From contig JAUIIJ010000039.1 of the NCBI GenBank assembly GCA_030431825.1, forward strand, positions 1 through 36,883: a stretch of 36,883 nucleotides of DNA, in the 5' to 3' direction. This DNA comes from Alphaproteobacteria bacterium. Lineage in GTDB: Bacteria > Pseudomonadota > Alphaproteobacteria > Rhodobacterales > Rhodobacteraceae. The number at the start of each line of letters is the position of its first letter. Within the stretch, counting starts at the first letter, position 1. The translations under genes were made by a program, and so were the position numbers. The notes under the pieces are model-generated. The model had not been told where the DNA came from and made no database searches. It worked only from the letters and a program-made list of their open reading frames with translations. Shown piece after piece: positions 1 through 7,209 of this stretch.

Positions 1-140
1 TGCCCCGACAAGACGCTTTGATGCGCCTTCAAACCCCCTTTGAAAGCCCCTTGTCGAGTCGCCCGCGAAACTCCAAACTCGCCATGACGACTCACACCCG
101 GCGCAAAAAACCGTTTGTTGAAATTTTCGCTGTCAAACTA

Positions 141-190
141 TGAAAGAATAAGTGTCGCGCTACAGCTGTAGTTTGACACTTATTCTTTCA
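141..190. repeat. 50-bp near-perfect palindrome
   Basis: The arms TGAAAGAATAAGTGTC (141-156) and GACACTTATTCTTTCA (175-190) are perfect reverse complements. The centre CTACAGCTGTAG (160-171) is itself a perfect palindrome. Only the three-base steps GCG (157-159) and TTT (172-174) fail to pair, so 22 of 25 positions per arm match. A competing pair, TGTCAAACTA (131-140) with TAGTTTGACA (169-178), overlaps the right arm. The function is unknown; a protein binding site or a transposase/end-processing site is possible. There is no T-run of the kind expected of a terminator. Confidence 0.85.
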
Positions 191-400
191 GTAACCGGAA
201 GAGGACGGTGTATCCCGGAAGTATCCGGACATCGGGCATGAAAATAAGGGCGATGAGCTGGCCAACCGGCCACTTGAAGCGTCTGAGCGCGTGACTTTCA
301 AAGATCGTTAAAACGGGCGTTTATCCAGCATTGGCGGATTTGTTGACATAGATTTCTTCAAACCCGTCGCCGGGCGGTAAGTTCGCTTTAATAAACAATA

Positions 401-593
401 TTTCCGGCCAAAACACGAAAAACAGGCGAAATATCGGCGTCGAATCGAGGCTGGAACTGGGAACTGGCCTTCCCAGTTTGTCGCGGAGTTCCCAGAACGG
501 GATTCGTGACGCAAAGTCAGTGGGTTGGCGATTTTGACAGGTCGGAAACCGGCTGGCGAACTGGGAAGTGATTTTCGGTGTTTTGGCCGGAAA
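401..593. repeat. Nested inverted repeats with AACTGGGAA sites
   Basis: A 16-bp perfect inverted repeat, TTTCCGGCCAAAACAC (401-416) against 578-593, brackets a cluster of a shorter motif. AACTGGGAA occurs at 455-463 and 559-567, its reverse TTCCCAGTT at 470-478, and a partial TTCCCAG at 489-495. The 469-478 copy also pairs with 559-568 over 10 bp. Clustered inverted copies near a phage end suggest binding sites for a DNA-binding protein such as the transposase or the repressor. That is inference from the arrangement only. Confidence 0.6.
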
Positions 594-669
594 CGGTCGG
601 GAATTCCGCCATGCCAAAGAAGCGGGAAAAATGTTAGGATGCGGGCTTTGTGGAGTTATGGAGGTTTCG

Positions 670-939
670 ATGAAGAGAGCGGGTTTTGGTTTGGTGATGG
701 CATTTGCCTTCGGTTCAACAGCAGCTTCAGAAACCGTCACGCGTGAAGCTGCAGATGCGATCGTCAGGACCGGAGAGATTATAGCTTCGAGCACCGTCCT
801 GCAGCCTGCTCCATCGTTTATACTTCTTGTTCGCAAACAAGGACAACTTTTCAGTTGTACAGTGAATATAGAGAGCACTTTCAACGGCGATCAAATGACT
901 AAGGTCAACAAGTGCGTCGGCGAAACCAACAACTACTAA
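670..939 (+). CDS. Small secreted protein, unknown function
   Basis: Predicted protein of 89 residues. I chose the ATG at 670 because GGAGG lies just upstream (about 659-663) and because it places a typical signal peptide at the N terminus: MKR, then a hydrophobic stretch ending in an ASA-like site near residue 19. The mature part is short, with two cysteines near the end that could form a disulphide. No family is recognised. It lies outside the early operon, between the left end and the repressor, and reads toward the convergent repressor. That is the usual place for cargo (moron) genes expressed from a lysogen. Its leader resembles that of the next gene at 956, in both protein (RAGFGLV) and DNA. 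Confidence 0.6.
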   Translation: MKRAGFGLVMAFAFGSTAASETVTREAADAIVRTGEIIASSTVLQPAPSFILLVRKQGQLFSCTVNIESTFNGDQMTKVNKCVGETNNY

Positions 940-955
940 CACCTAGGAGGTAGCC

Positions 956-1447
956 ATGATTAGAGCAGGGTTTGGCTTGGTGATAGCATCGTGTCTGACA
1001 GCGGGAACGCTAGGCGCTGATGATATCGCCGATTGCCACAAAGCCATTGCCGACAACGACCGCACCACCGCGTTGTTTCTTGCGCAAACCATGCTGGTTC
1101 TCCCTCCCGCCTCATCCCCGGACGTGAGAGACCGCGCCGTCCAGTGCTTGGCGTTCGCATTTGATGAGCCGTATCGATTTGACAACACGCGAAACGCTTA
1201 CATCGCAGATCGTCGGCCCGAGCAGTCACAACCAGCGGAGGGACGAGCGCGGGCGGAAGCCATGGTCGACGAGCTGTCCGCGAGAATCTCGGAACACGAG
1301 GCCAAGGTGCGGCAGTCAAAGATCGAGGCGCAGGTATTGGAACGGGCGACAGCCGCATGCGAGAAGTTGTATCTTCAAGACCCCGACCTAGCAGTCACCA
1401 ACAATGTTTGCGTCGACATCTTCCTCAGGACTGGCTTGCCGAACTGA
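956..1447 (+). CDS. Secreted protein, unknown function
   Basis: Predicted protein of 163 residues with a strong ribosome binding site (AGGAGG at 945-950) five bases before the ATG. The N terminus is a signal peptide with a small-residue cleavage region near residue 20 (TLGADD). The mature protein is mostly helical in character, with a charged stretch around residues 95-130 and cysteines near both ends, suggesting a periplasmic helical protein. No family is recognised. It starts 16 bases after the previous gene and shares its leader motif, so the two probably form one transcript. It runs convergent to the repressor gene, leaving only 17 bases between the stops. It may be a lysogenic-conversion gene. 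Confidence 0.65.
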   Translation: MIRAGFGLVIASCLTAGTLGADDIADCHKAIADNDRTTALFLAQTMLVLPPASSPDVRDRAVQCLAFAFDEPYRFDNTRNAYIADRRPEQSQPAEGRARAEAMVDELSARISEHEAKVRQSKIEAQVLERATAACEKLYLQDPDLAVTNNVCVDIFLRTGLPN

Positions 1448-1464
1448 CACACCAAGATGGAAAG

Positions 1465-2238
1465 TTAGCAACGCGACATTAGTGCTTCGATCCGCTTGCG
1501 CACGTCCATCTTCTCGACATTGCTCAACCAGAGAGCCGCCATGTTACCAAACCGGGCGACAACGTTGCCGAGGTGACGATACCGGATTTGCCTTTTTTGA
1601 TGCAGGGCGACAGGTGTGCTGAAACGTCCCTCGAACATGATCGCCAACGCACCGGGCTTCGGCTCGGTGGCCCACCCTACACCAAGTTTTCCGTCAAGCA
1701 GGAAGGCAGACAACGCAATGTCATCGTCTAGGCTACGGGCCCCATCGACTAGCAATAACTCATCCTGAGAAATGAATGGTGCCATATCGCTGTTTGGCAT
1801 CCCGACTATCGTGAGATCCTCCGGCGACAACCTCCGATCAGCCAACCAGGACTTCGCGTATGCAATGGGTGCAACACCACGATACGTGGGGTCAAAACGG
1901 TTGAATGGGATGGGTAGGAAACCATGGCGGAGTGCGTCGTGGTCACCTTCTATCGACTTTCCAATCGGCACGGCTGCCGACTCGGCGAACCCCAATGTCT
2001 CCTCTCGACCGTTCAACGGTTCTGAACGTAAGTACAAATCGATATCCAGATACTCCAAAAGCTCCCTAACCCGGTCATAGCTTGGGATCCGTCCAGCCCG
2101 AATATCGCGAATCAATCCATCGTGCCCAACGACTTCAATGGATACAGCGCGCGCTGAAAGACCTTTTTCTTTCAACGCTTTATCGACCAAGTCCGTCAGG
2201 CGACGACTCAGCTCCTTGCTGCGATCGGCGGCAACCAT
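1465..2238 (-). CDS. c: Phage repressor, HTH plus S24/LexA-like domain
   Basis: Likely master repressor of the lytic operon. The 257-residue protein has an N-terminal helix-turn-helix region (about residues 25-65) and a C-terminal domain with the LexA/CI fold pattern: a PNSDMAP stretch followed by ELLLVDGA, comparable to the SMEP...GDLVLVD motif. The serine motif carries one extra residue and a catalytic lysine is not obvious, so self-cleavage is uncertain. It is transcribed divergently from the Cro-like gene at 2337, sharing a 98-bp control region, the classic Mu/lambda switch layout. A longer start at 2256 is possible; 2238 was preferred because it begins the conserved-looking sequence. Confidence in the repressor role is high from position and domains. 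Confidence 0.85.
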   Translation of the reverse strand: MVAADRSKELSRRLTDLVDKALKEKGLSARAVSIEVVGHDGLIRDIRAGRIPSYDRVRELLEYLDIDLYLRSEPLNGREETLGFAESAAVPIGKSIEGDHDALRHGFLPIPFNRFDPTYRGVAPIAYAKSWLADRRLSPEDLTIVGMPNSDMAPFISQDELLLVDGARSLDDDIALSAFLLDGKLGVGWATEPKPGALAIMFEGRFSTPVALHQKRQIRYRHLGNVVARFGNMAALWLSNVEKMDVRKRIEALMSRC

Positions 2239-2336
2239 GAACAATCCATAAATCAAAATCGAGATATAAAAATCTTATTCGACACGTAAGGCAGATAAAT
2301 CTTGCATAGTCAAGATTGATATGTCTTATTGGCATC
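2239..2336. promoter_or_regulatory. Repressor/early operon control region with operator-like dyad
   Basis: This is the divergent intergenic region between the repressor and the Cro-like gene, and it is much richer in A+T than its surroundings. It contains a perfect dyad AATCTTG (2298-2304) / CAAGATT (2311-2317) with a 6-bp spacer. Related half sites are AATCTTA at 2271-2277 and GTCTTATT at 2323-2330. These are candidate operators for the repressor and the Cro-like protein. A -35-like TTGCAT at 2302-2307 overlaps the dyad, but no good -10 could be fixed, so the early promoter position is only tentative. Confidence 0.5.
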
Positions 2337-2609
2337 ATGAGACAGGCAAGCACAGATCAGATTATTCGCTTGGCGGATATGTATGCGGCACACAGGAACC
2401 TATCGCATTGGCGGGTCTCGTTCCTGATGCGCGGCAATGGCAAGTTCATCGATAACTTACGAACGGGAAAGACGAAGACCTGCACACTGACCACATACGA
2501 GAAGTGTATGGCCTGGGCCGTGGAAAACTGGCCTGAGGATCTCGAGTGGCCGCGTGACATACCTCGCCCGATACCCGTCGACGTCACCTCGCGGGGTGAT
2601 GCGGCATGA
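2337..2609 (+). CDS. Cro/Ner-like small DNA-binding protein
   Basis: First gene of the early operon, 90 residues from the ATG at 2337 (an ATG at 2316 is also in frame). The sequence has a helix-turn-helix-like middle part (about residues 8-55) and ends with a Trp/Pro-rich tail (WPEDLEWP followed by DIPRPIP). This layout is seen in small proteins at the same place in alphaproteobacterial Mu-like prophages. Position opposite the repressor gene suggests the role of Mu Ner or lambda Cro, shutting off early and repressor transcription. That role is inferred from context. It overlaps the next gene by four bases (ATGA), indicating translational coupling. Confidence 0.6.
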   Translation: MRQASTDQIIRLADMYAAHRNLSHWRVSFLMRGNGKFIDNLRTGKTKTCTLTTYEKCMAWAVENWPEDLEWPRDIPRPIPVDVTSRGDAA

Positions 2610-2884
2610 GCAATTCGAGACAACTGCAACCCGAAGCTGAGAGCGTTGTTGACAGCGCCCCTTCGGGCACCTGCGCGGACGGTCGTGGGGATGTGCCGTC
2701 CGCGCATTTTTATACCGAGGCACCACTCGCGGCGCGGAGGCTCGGGGACTGGCCCGCAGAAGGTCAGCCCCGCGCCCGCCGGCGTGTTCGGATGGTGCTG
2801 TTCTGGGCTGGCGAGATCATCGCCTGCGCCAGTCTTTTCATCATTCCCATCGTTCTTTTGTTCATAGGAGAAATATTGAAATGA
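2606..2884 (+). CDS. Small single-pass membrane protein, unknown
   Basis: Predicted protein of 92 residues, start coupled to the upstream stop (ATGA at 2606-2609). The first 60 residues are polar and arginine-rich. The C terminus holds one clear transmembrane segment of about 22 hydrophobic residues (from about residue 63 to 88), ending GEILK. No family is recognised. It sits in the early operon between the Cro-like gene and a short hypothetical gene and overlaps the latter by four bases. A tail-anchored inner-membrane protein of unknown role is the most one can say. Confidence 0.5.
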   Translation: MSNSRQLQPEAESVVDSAPSGTCADGRGDVPSAHFYTEAPLAARRLGDWPAEGQPRARRRVRMVLFWAGEIIACASLFIIPIVLLFIGEILK

Positions 2885-3183
2885 ACGCTTTGTCGCCCAT
2901 TTCCCAGCGACCACACCTGACTTCGGCAGAACGGGTCGAGACGCTGGTCGATGCGATCACCACATATCAAGTCCTGCTGAATGCAGCCAATCGTTATGGC
3001 GATCTCGTCAATGGCGACGGTGGCTTGCCGACGGATACGGAGTTGGATGCCCTGGACAGGATGTACGACGCATCGGATACCGCCGCGCAAGTGGTCTGTC
3101 ACGTTGCGCGGACCCTGATGGCTGAGGGTCTTCTGGAACGCTGCGCCGATATGCTGCGCGCCACGACGGACAGCCAGACCTGA
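2881..3183 (+). CDS. Early hypothetical protein
   Basis: Predicted protein of 100 residues, acidic, with amphipathic helices throughout and no membrane segment. No domain is recognised. The start ATG at 2881 overlaps the previous stop (ATGA) and the stop overlaps the next start (TGATG at 3181-3185), so it is translated as part of a tightly coupled early block. Position suggests an accessory role before transposase expression, but nothing in the sequence identifies it. Confidence 0.55.
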   Translation: MNALSPISQRPHLTSAERVETLVDAITTYQVLLNAANRYGDLVNGDGGLPTDTELDALDRMYDASDTAAQVVCHVARTLMAEGLLERCADMLRATTDSQT

Positions 3184-3440
3184 TGCACCACGGTCGCCTG
3201 TCAACCAGCCCCCGTCTGCAGCGCGCCCTGCGCGTGTTGCAGCGGGCTGACGGAGAGATCAGCACCTACGATCTTTCCCGGCAGGCAGGCATTTGTGCCG
3301 TCAACTCGGTCATCGCCGAATTGCGCGCCAATGGTGCCGAAATCATCTGCCGCCAGGAGCACAAGGATGGCCAGCGGCGCTTTTACTACACCCTTATCAA
3401 ATCACCGGAGCATCCCCATGCGCCCACCCAGACTTATTGA
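3183..3440 (+). CDS. Winged-helix/HTH early protein
   Basis: Predicted protein of 85 residues. Residues about 14-50 form a helix-turn-helix pattern: LSRQAGICAVNSVIAELR, where the second helix carries the recognition positions. A strand-rich wing (GQRRFYYTLI) follows. This fits a winged-helix DNA-binding protein, a common kind of small gene ahead of ParB-like and transposase genes in Mu-like phages. Its 3' end overlaps the ParB-like gene by 23 bases in another frame. The DNA target is unknown. Confidence 0.6.
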   Translation: MHHGRLSTSPRLQRALRVLQRADGEISTYDLSRQAGICAVNSVIAELRANGAEIICRQEHKDGQRRFYYTLIKSPEHPHAPTQTY

Positions 3441-4278
3441 ACAAAAAGACATTCCCCTGGATGACATCGACTGCACCAACCGGCTGCGGCCGGTCACGGA
3501 TACCGCCGTCGCGAGCCTGAAAGAGTCCATCGAGACGCTGGGCCTGCAAGCGGAAATCCATGTCCGCAAGATCAAGAAAACCGGCCGTCTGCGCCTGATG
3601 GCAGGCGGTCATCGGGTCGAAGTGTTCCGCCAGCTCGGCCGCGACACCATTCCCGCCAAGATTTGGGACTGCACCGACGAGATGGCGCAACTGTTCGAGA
3701 TCGATGACAACCTCGCCCATGCAGAACTGGATACGCTGGAACTCTCGGTGTTTCTCGCACAGCGCAAGAGGGTTTATGAAAAAGCGTTTCCGCAGGCAAA
3801 GGCCGCAACCGGCGCGGACCTCGTAAACAAGCGATGGAATACGACTGACAACTTGTCAGTCGTATCGTTTGCAGCAACTGCCGCCGAGAAGATGGGCGTG
3901 TCTGAACGCATGGTGTATCGCCTGCTGGCAGCCGGTACCGCCCTCGGCCCCGACGAAATCGGTCGTCTTCGCAACGCGCCGCGCAAGGTGACCCTGGCCG
4001 ACCTGCAGATCATCGCCAAGTGCGGTAACCCGGTTGATCGTTACAACATCGTCGACGGTCTTGCCGAGGGAACGGCCAAATCCGCCAAGGAGGTGATGAA
4101 CAGGAAGGCCGAGCCTGCGCCGGTCGTAAGGGACCCGGCTGATGAGGCTTTAAAGCGCTTGCGTGATCTATGGTCGCGTGCGCCAAGAGAGGCGAAAAAG
4201 CGCTTTGTTCGAGATTTTCGCAAAGAAGTGGCTGAGCTTCTCGGAAAACCTGGAAGCGATGGCGGAGCTGAGTCATGA
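3418..4278 (+). CDS. ParB/Srx-like nuclease-fold protein
   Basis: Predicted protein of 286 residues. The N-terminal 100 residues match the ParB N-terminal domain pattern: an RP residue pair, then a GGHRVEVFRQLG motif corresponding to the GxHR core, here about residues 63-74. An HTH-like region follows (KMGVSERMVYRLLAA, about residues 159-173), then a basic C-terminal helix. The start ATG at 3418 was preferred to upstream in-frame ATGs because it lies after GGAG and begins the recognisable domain. ParB-like genes directly upstream of the transposase are frequent in alpha- and betaproteobacterial Mu-like phages; their job is not settled. Its stop overlaps the transposase start by four bases. 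Confidence 0.8.
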   Translation: MRPPRLIEQKDIPLDDIDCTNRLRPVTDTAVASLKESIETLGLQAEIHVRKIKKTGRLRLMAGGHRVEVFRQLGRDTIPAKIWDCTDEMAQLFEIDDNLAHAELDTLELSVFLAQRKRVYEKAFPQAKAATGADLVNKRWNTTDNLSVVSFAATAAEKMGVSERMVYRLLAAGTALGPDEIGRLRNAPRKVTLADLQIIAKCGNPVDRYNIVDGLAEGTAKSAKEVMNRKAEPAPVVRDPADEALKRLRDLWSRAPREAKKRFVRDFRKEVAELLGKPGSDGGAES

Positions 4279-6392
4279 CGCGGCTCGAACCCGATAAGCT
4301 CTGGTGGACGCCCGACGAACTGGCTGCTGCGCGCCTTCCCGATATGCCTGGCAGCAAGCGGGGCATCAACATGCTGGCAGAGCGGCTGCACTGGCGCAAC
4401 ACTCCGGGTTGCGCACGCAAGCGGCCAGGTCGCGGCGGCGGATGGGAATACTATTGGTCGGCACTTCCGATGGCAGCGCGGCGCAAACTGCTTGCAGATG
4501 CGGACGAGGAACCGGCAGAGACCCGCGACCGGGGCACGGCATGGTCAGAGTTCGATGCCCTGCCCGAAGCGGCCAAGCAAAAGGCTCGTACGCGCCTGAT
4601 CGCTTTGCAGTTGGCCGAGCAGCTCTATCGCTCAGGCTGCACTCATCTGGACGCGATGAGCGAAGCCGGGCGTCAATGTGGCGTCAGCGGGCGCTCAGTC
4701 TACAATTGGGCGCAGCTGGTCGAGGGTGTGGCCGAAGAGGACTGGCTTGCCTACCTCGCGCCGCGTAATCGGCTCGCGGACCGCAAGATGACGACGAAGA
4801 AATGCACCCGTGCCTTCATGGAGCATCTCAAGAGTCTTTACCTGCGCCTTGAGCAACCGACCTTCCGCCAGTGCTATCGCACAGCCTGCAAGCTTGCGGC
4901 AGCAGAAGGCTGGGATACCCTCAAGGAGCGGACGGCGTTTCGCCGGCTGGAGGCCGAGGTTCCCAGGGTAACGCGCGTCTTTGCCCGCGAAGGCGAAAAA
5001 GGCCTGCAGCGCTGCTTTCCCGCGCAAATCCGCGATCGTTCGAGCATGGTGGCCATGGAAGGTGTCAATGCTGACTGCCACAAGATCGATATCTTTGTCA
5101 GCTGGCCCGATGGCACCATCAACCGCCCTCAGATCGTTGCTTTTCAGGATCTCTATTCCGGCAAGATACTCAGCTGGCGTGTCGATCACGATCCCAACAA
5201 GGTCATGGTGATGGCGGCGCTGGGTGAGCTGGTAGAGAATTTTGGCATTCCGCGCCACTGTCTTTTCGACAACGGCCGGGAGTTTGCCAACAAGTGGATG
5301 ACCGCCGGCACACCGACACGATTCCGCTTCAAGGTTCGCGATGACGATCCACTGGGTGTTCTTCCGTTGCTGGGTGTTCAGGTTCACTGGGCGACGCCCG
5401 CTCATGGTCAGGCCAAACCCATTGAGCGGGCATTCCGTGATCTTGCCAGCGATATCGCAAAGGACCCTCGATTTGCGGGCGCCTATGTCGGAAATCGTCC
5501 CGACGCCAAACCCGAGAACTATGGCAGCCGCGCGATACCGGTTGAAACGTTTCTGAAGGTACTCGACGAAGGCATCATCGAACACAACGCCCGGGACGGT
5601 CGGCTTTCTCATACCGCCAATGGACGTTCTTTCGACGCGACCTTTGCGGAAAGCTACGCGACTGTGCCGATCCGCAAGGCCACCGATGAACAGCGTCGGC
5701 TCTGGATGATGGGGCAGCATGCTGGCCATCTGCATCGCGACAATGGCCAGATGCGCCTGTACGGCAACCACTATTATTCCGACTGGATGAGCCAGAAGGC
5801 AGGCGAGAAGGTTATCGCAAGGTTCGATCCCGAGGACCTGCATGGCGGCGTTCATATCTATGCCAACGACGGGGCTTACCTCGGTTTTGCGGAATGCCGG
5901 CAGAAGCGTGGGTTCTTCGACATCACTGCAGCGAAGGAAGACGCGCGCCGCAAAAGCCGTATTCGCAAGGCTCAAAAGCAGCTCGTTGACGCACATCGCA
6001 GTGTGTCAGTCGAGAAGATTGCGCGCGATCTGGATCATCTGGCACCGGATGCCAGTGACCGGATCGAAGCCAGGGTGGTTTCCCCGAGTTTTGGACGCAA
6101 GGCTGCCAGCCTGCCTCAATCCCGGCGCAGATACGAAACACCGGATGACGCGGAGCTGGAAGCGGCACGTGAGGCGATGATCGTCAGTCTGCCCAGAAGC
6201 GGCCATTCGAACGAGATCGAGGAGACACCAGCTGATCGGTTCCGCAGGGCACAGGCAATCCTCGCGAAATCCGAAGCCGGACAGCCCGTAGGCAAGGACG
6301 AAGCCATATGGGTCCGCGGTTATCGGGAAACGTCGGAATACCAGGGCCTGCTGCATATGCAGGAGAGCTTTGGACAGGACGGGGTCGGCTGA
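4275..6392 (+). CDS. A: Mu-type DDE transposase A
   Basis: DNA transposase of 705 residues that cuts and joins the phage ends to target DNA during replicative transposition. The N terminus (residues 8-60) has the Mu-type winged-helix DNA-binding region, beginning WWTPDELAAARLPDMPGS. Further HTH-like parts follow around 115-150. The catalytic RNase H-fold triad is visible: D267 in NADCHKIDIF, D332 in LFDNGREFAN, and E384 in HGQAKPIERAFRDL. The C terminus (about 560-700) is basic and charged, as in MuA, where it binds the B ATPase. Length is close to the 663 residues of MuA. It overlaps the ParB-like gene by four bases and is followed after 73 bases by B. No truncation is seen. Confidence 0.95.
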   Translation: MTRLEPDKLWWTPDELAAARLPDMPGSKRGINMLAERLHWRNTPGCARKRPGRGGGWEYYWSALPMAARRKLLADADEEPAETRDRGTAWSEFDALPEAAKQKARTRLIALQLAEQLYRSGCTHLDAMSEAGRQCGVSGRSVYNWAQLVEGVAEEDWLAYLAPRNRLADRKMTTKKCTRAFMEHLKSLYLRLEQPTFRQCYRTACKLAAAEGWDTLKERTAFRRLEAEVPRVTRVFAREGEKGLQRCFPAQIRDRSSMVAMEGVNADCHKIDIFVSWPDGTINRPQIVAFQDLYSGKILSWRVDHDPNKVMVMAALGELVENFGIPRHCLFDNGREFANKWMTAGTPTRFRFKVRDDDPLGVLPLLGVQVHWATPAHGQAKPIERAFRDLASDIAKDPRFAGAYVGNRPDAKPENYGSRAIPVETFLKVLDEGIIEHNARDGRLSHTANGRSFDATFAESYATVPIRKATDEQRRLWMMGQHAGHLHRDNGQMRLYGNHYYSDWMSQKAGEKVIARFDPEDLHGGVHIYANDGAYLGFAECRQKRGFFDITAAKEDARRKSRIRKAQKQLVDAHRSVSVEKIARDLDHLAPDASDRIEARVVSPSFGRKAASLPQSRRRYETPDDAELEAAREAMIVSLPRSGHSNEIEETPADRFRRAQAILAKSEAGQPVGKDEAIWVRGYRETSEYQGLLHMQESFGQDGVG

Positions 6393-6465
6393 CCCCATAA
6401 ACGAAAGTACCGCCGCCAGGACTAGGACCCCTATGGCGACGGCACGAGCAGTAACAGGAGCGATT

Positions 6466-7209
6466 ATGACACAACACATGAGCCTGGGCAACAATATCAA
6501 GCCGCTGCGCAACGTCGCCGCGCTGGTAGCGCTGATCAAGCGGGTCGAACGGCGCAGCTTTGGCTTGCCTGGCATGGCGGCATTCTACGGTCCGCCGGGC
6601 TTTGGCAAGACCTACGCTGCCTGCCATGCGGCCGCAGCCATGGATGCGATCCATGTTTCCGTCCAGAAGCTCTGGACAAAGAAAACGCTTCTGACTTCGG
6701 TTCTGCGTGAACTGTCGATCGTCCCGAGATCGACGATGGCCGACATGATGATGCAGGTCAACGAAGGCTTGGCCATTTCCGGACGGACATTGATCATCGA
6801 TGAATCCGACTATGCAATCGCGCGCGGCATGATCGAGATCATACGCGATTTTCATGACGGGTCTTCGATGCCGGTCATCCTGATCGGGATGGAACTTTTG
6901 CCTCAGAAGCTTCGGCAGTGGGACCTTGTCGACGGCCGCATGCTCGCCTGGGTGGGTGCCGAGCCCGCCGATCTGCGTGACGCCCAGCTTCTCTCGGAAG
7001 TCTATGCGCGCGATATCAACGTCGATGACGCCCTTCTCGAACGCATCGTCGACGTCAACAAAGGCAATATCAGGCGCATCAGCACAGACCTCGCGTATGT
7101 CTGTGAACAGAGCCAGCTACAGGGCGCCAAGCGGATGACGCTGGATGCCTGGGGGGACGCGCCGTTCCTGCGTGGCAACGCCCCGGGTCCGCGCGAGGGG
7201 TTGGCATGA
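6466..7209 (+). CDS. B: Transposition ATPase B (AAA+)
   Basis: AAA+ ATPase of 247 residues that selects target DNA and stimulates transposase A. Walker A GPPGFGKT lies at residues 42-49 and Walker B TLIIDE around 108-113. A sensor-like LIGM segment follows, and an Arg-rich lid (GNIRRISTDLAYV) lies in the C-terminal third. The ATG at 6466 was chosen for its AGGAG at about 6456-6460; an open frame extends further upstream but has no such site. Unlike MuB (312 residues) it lacks the N-terminal HTH domain. A gene just downstream (7757) carries an HTH of that type, so the functions may be split. Its stop overlaps the next start (ATGATG). Confidence 0.92.
   Translation: MTQHMSLGNNIKPLRNVAALVALIKRVERRSFGLPGMAAFYGPPGFGKTYAACHAAAAMDAIHVSVQKLWTKKTLLTSVLRELSIVPRSTMADMMMQVNEGLAISGRTLIIDESDYAIARGMIEIIRDFHDGSSMPVILIGMELLPQKLRQWDLVDGRMLAWVGAEPADLRDAQLLSEVYARDINVDDALLERIVDVNKGNIRRISTDLAYVCEQSQLQGAKRMTLDAWGDAPFLRGNAPGPREGLA

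Larger units (their letters stand above)
1..669. other. Non-coding left region, rich in inverted repeats
   Basis: No convincing gene is seen in this stretch. Short open frames on both strands have no ribosome binding site and low-complexity, shadow-like products. It holds several inverted repeats: CGACAAG at 6-12 with CTTGTCG at 50-56, TTCAAA at 28-33 with TTTGAA at 39-44, a 50-bp palindrome at 141-190, and nested repeats at 401-593. In Mu-like phages the region left of the repressor is the phage end that carries transposase binding sites. The window starts with TG, as Mu-type ends do, but without the right end I cannot say that base 1 is the phage terminus. Confidence 0.55.

Noticed and set aside
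141..190. Palindrome as a telomere resolution site (N15-like)
   Set aside because: Length and symmetry would fit, but there is no protelomerase or plasmid replication gene in the window, and the transposase system explains phage replication.
141..190. Palindrome as a bidirectional terminator
   Set aside because: Stem is A+T-rich at its base and no T-run follows; no gene ends at this place on either side within the window.
534..562. Promoter from TTGACA at 534-539 for the gene at 670
   Set aside because: No acceptable -10 at 16-18 bp; the start codon is also about 130 bases away.
321..884. 187-codon open frame on the minus strand
   Set aside because: No ribosome binding site, antisense to the secreted gene at 670 and crossing the inverted repeats; the product has no recognisable features.
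4695..5996. 433-codon minus-strand open frame
   Set aside because: Lies entirely antisense to the well-supported transposase gene; typical shadow frame of GC-rich coding DNA.
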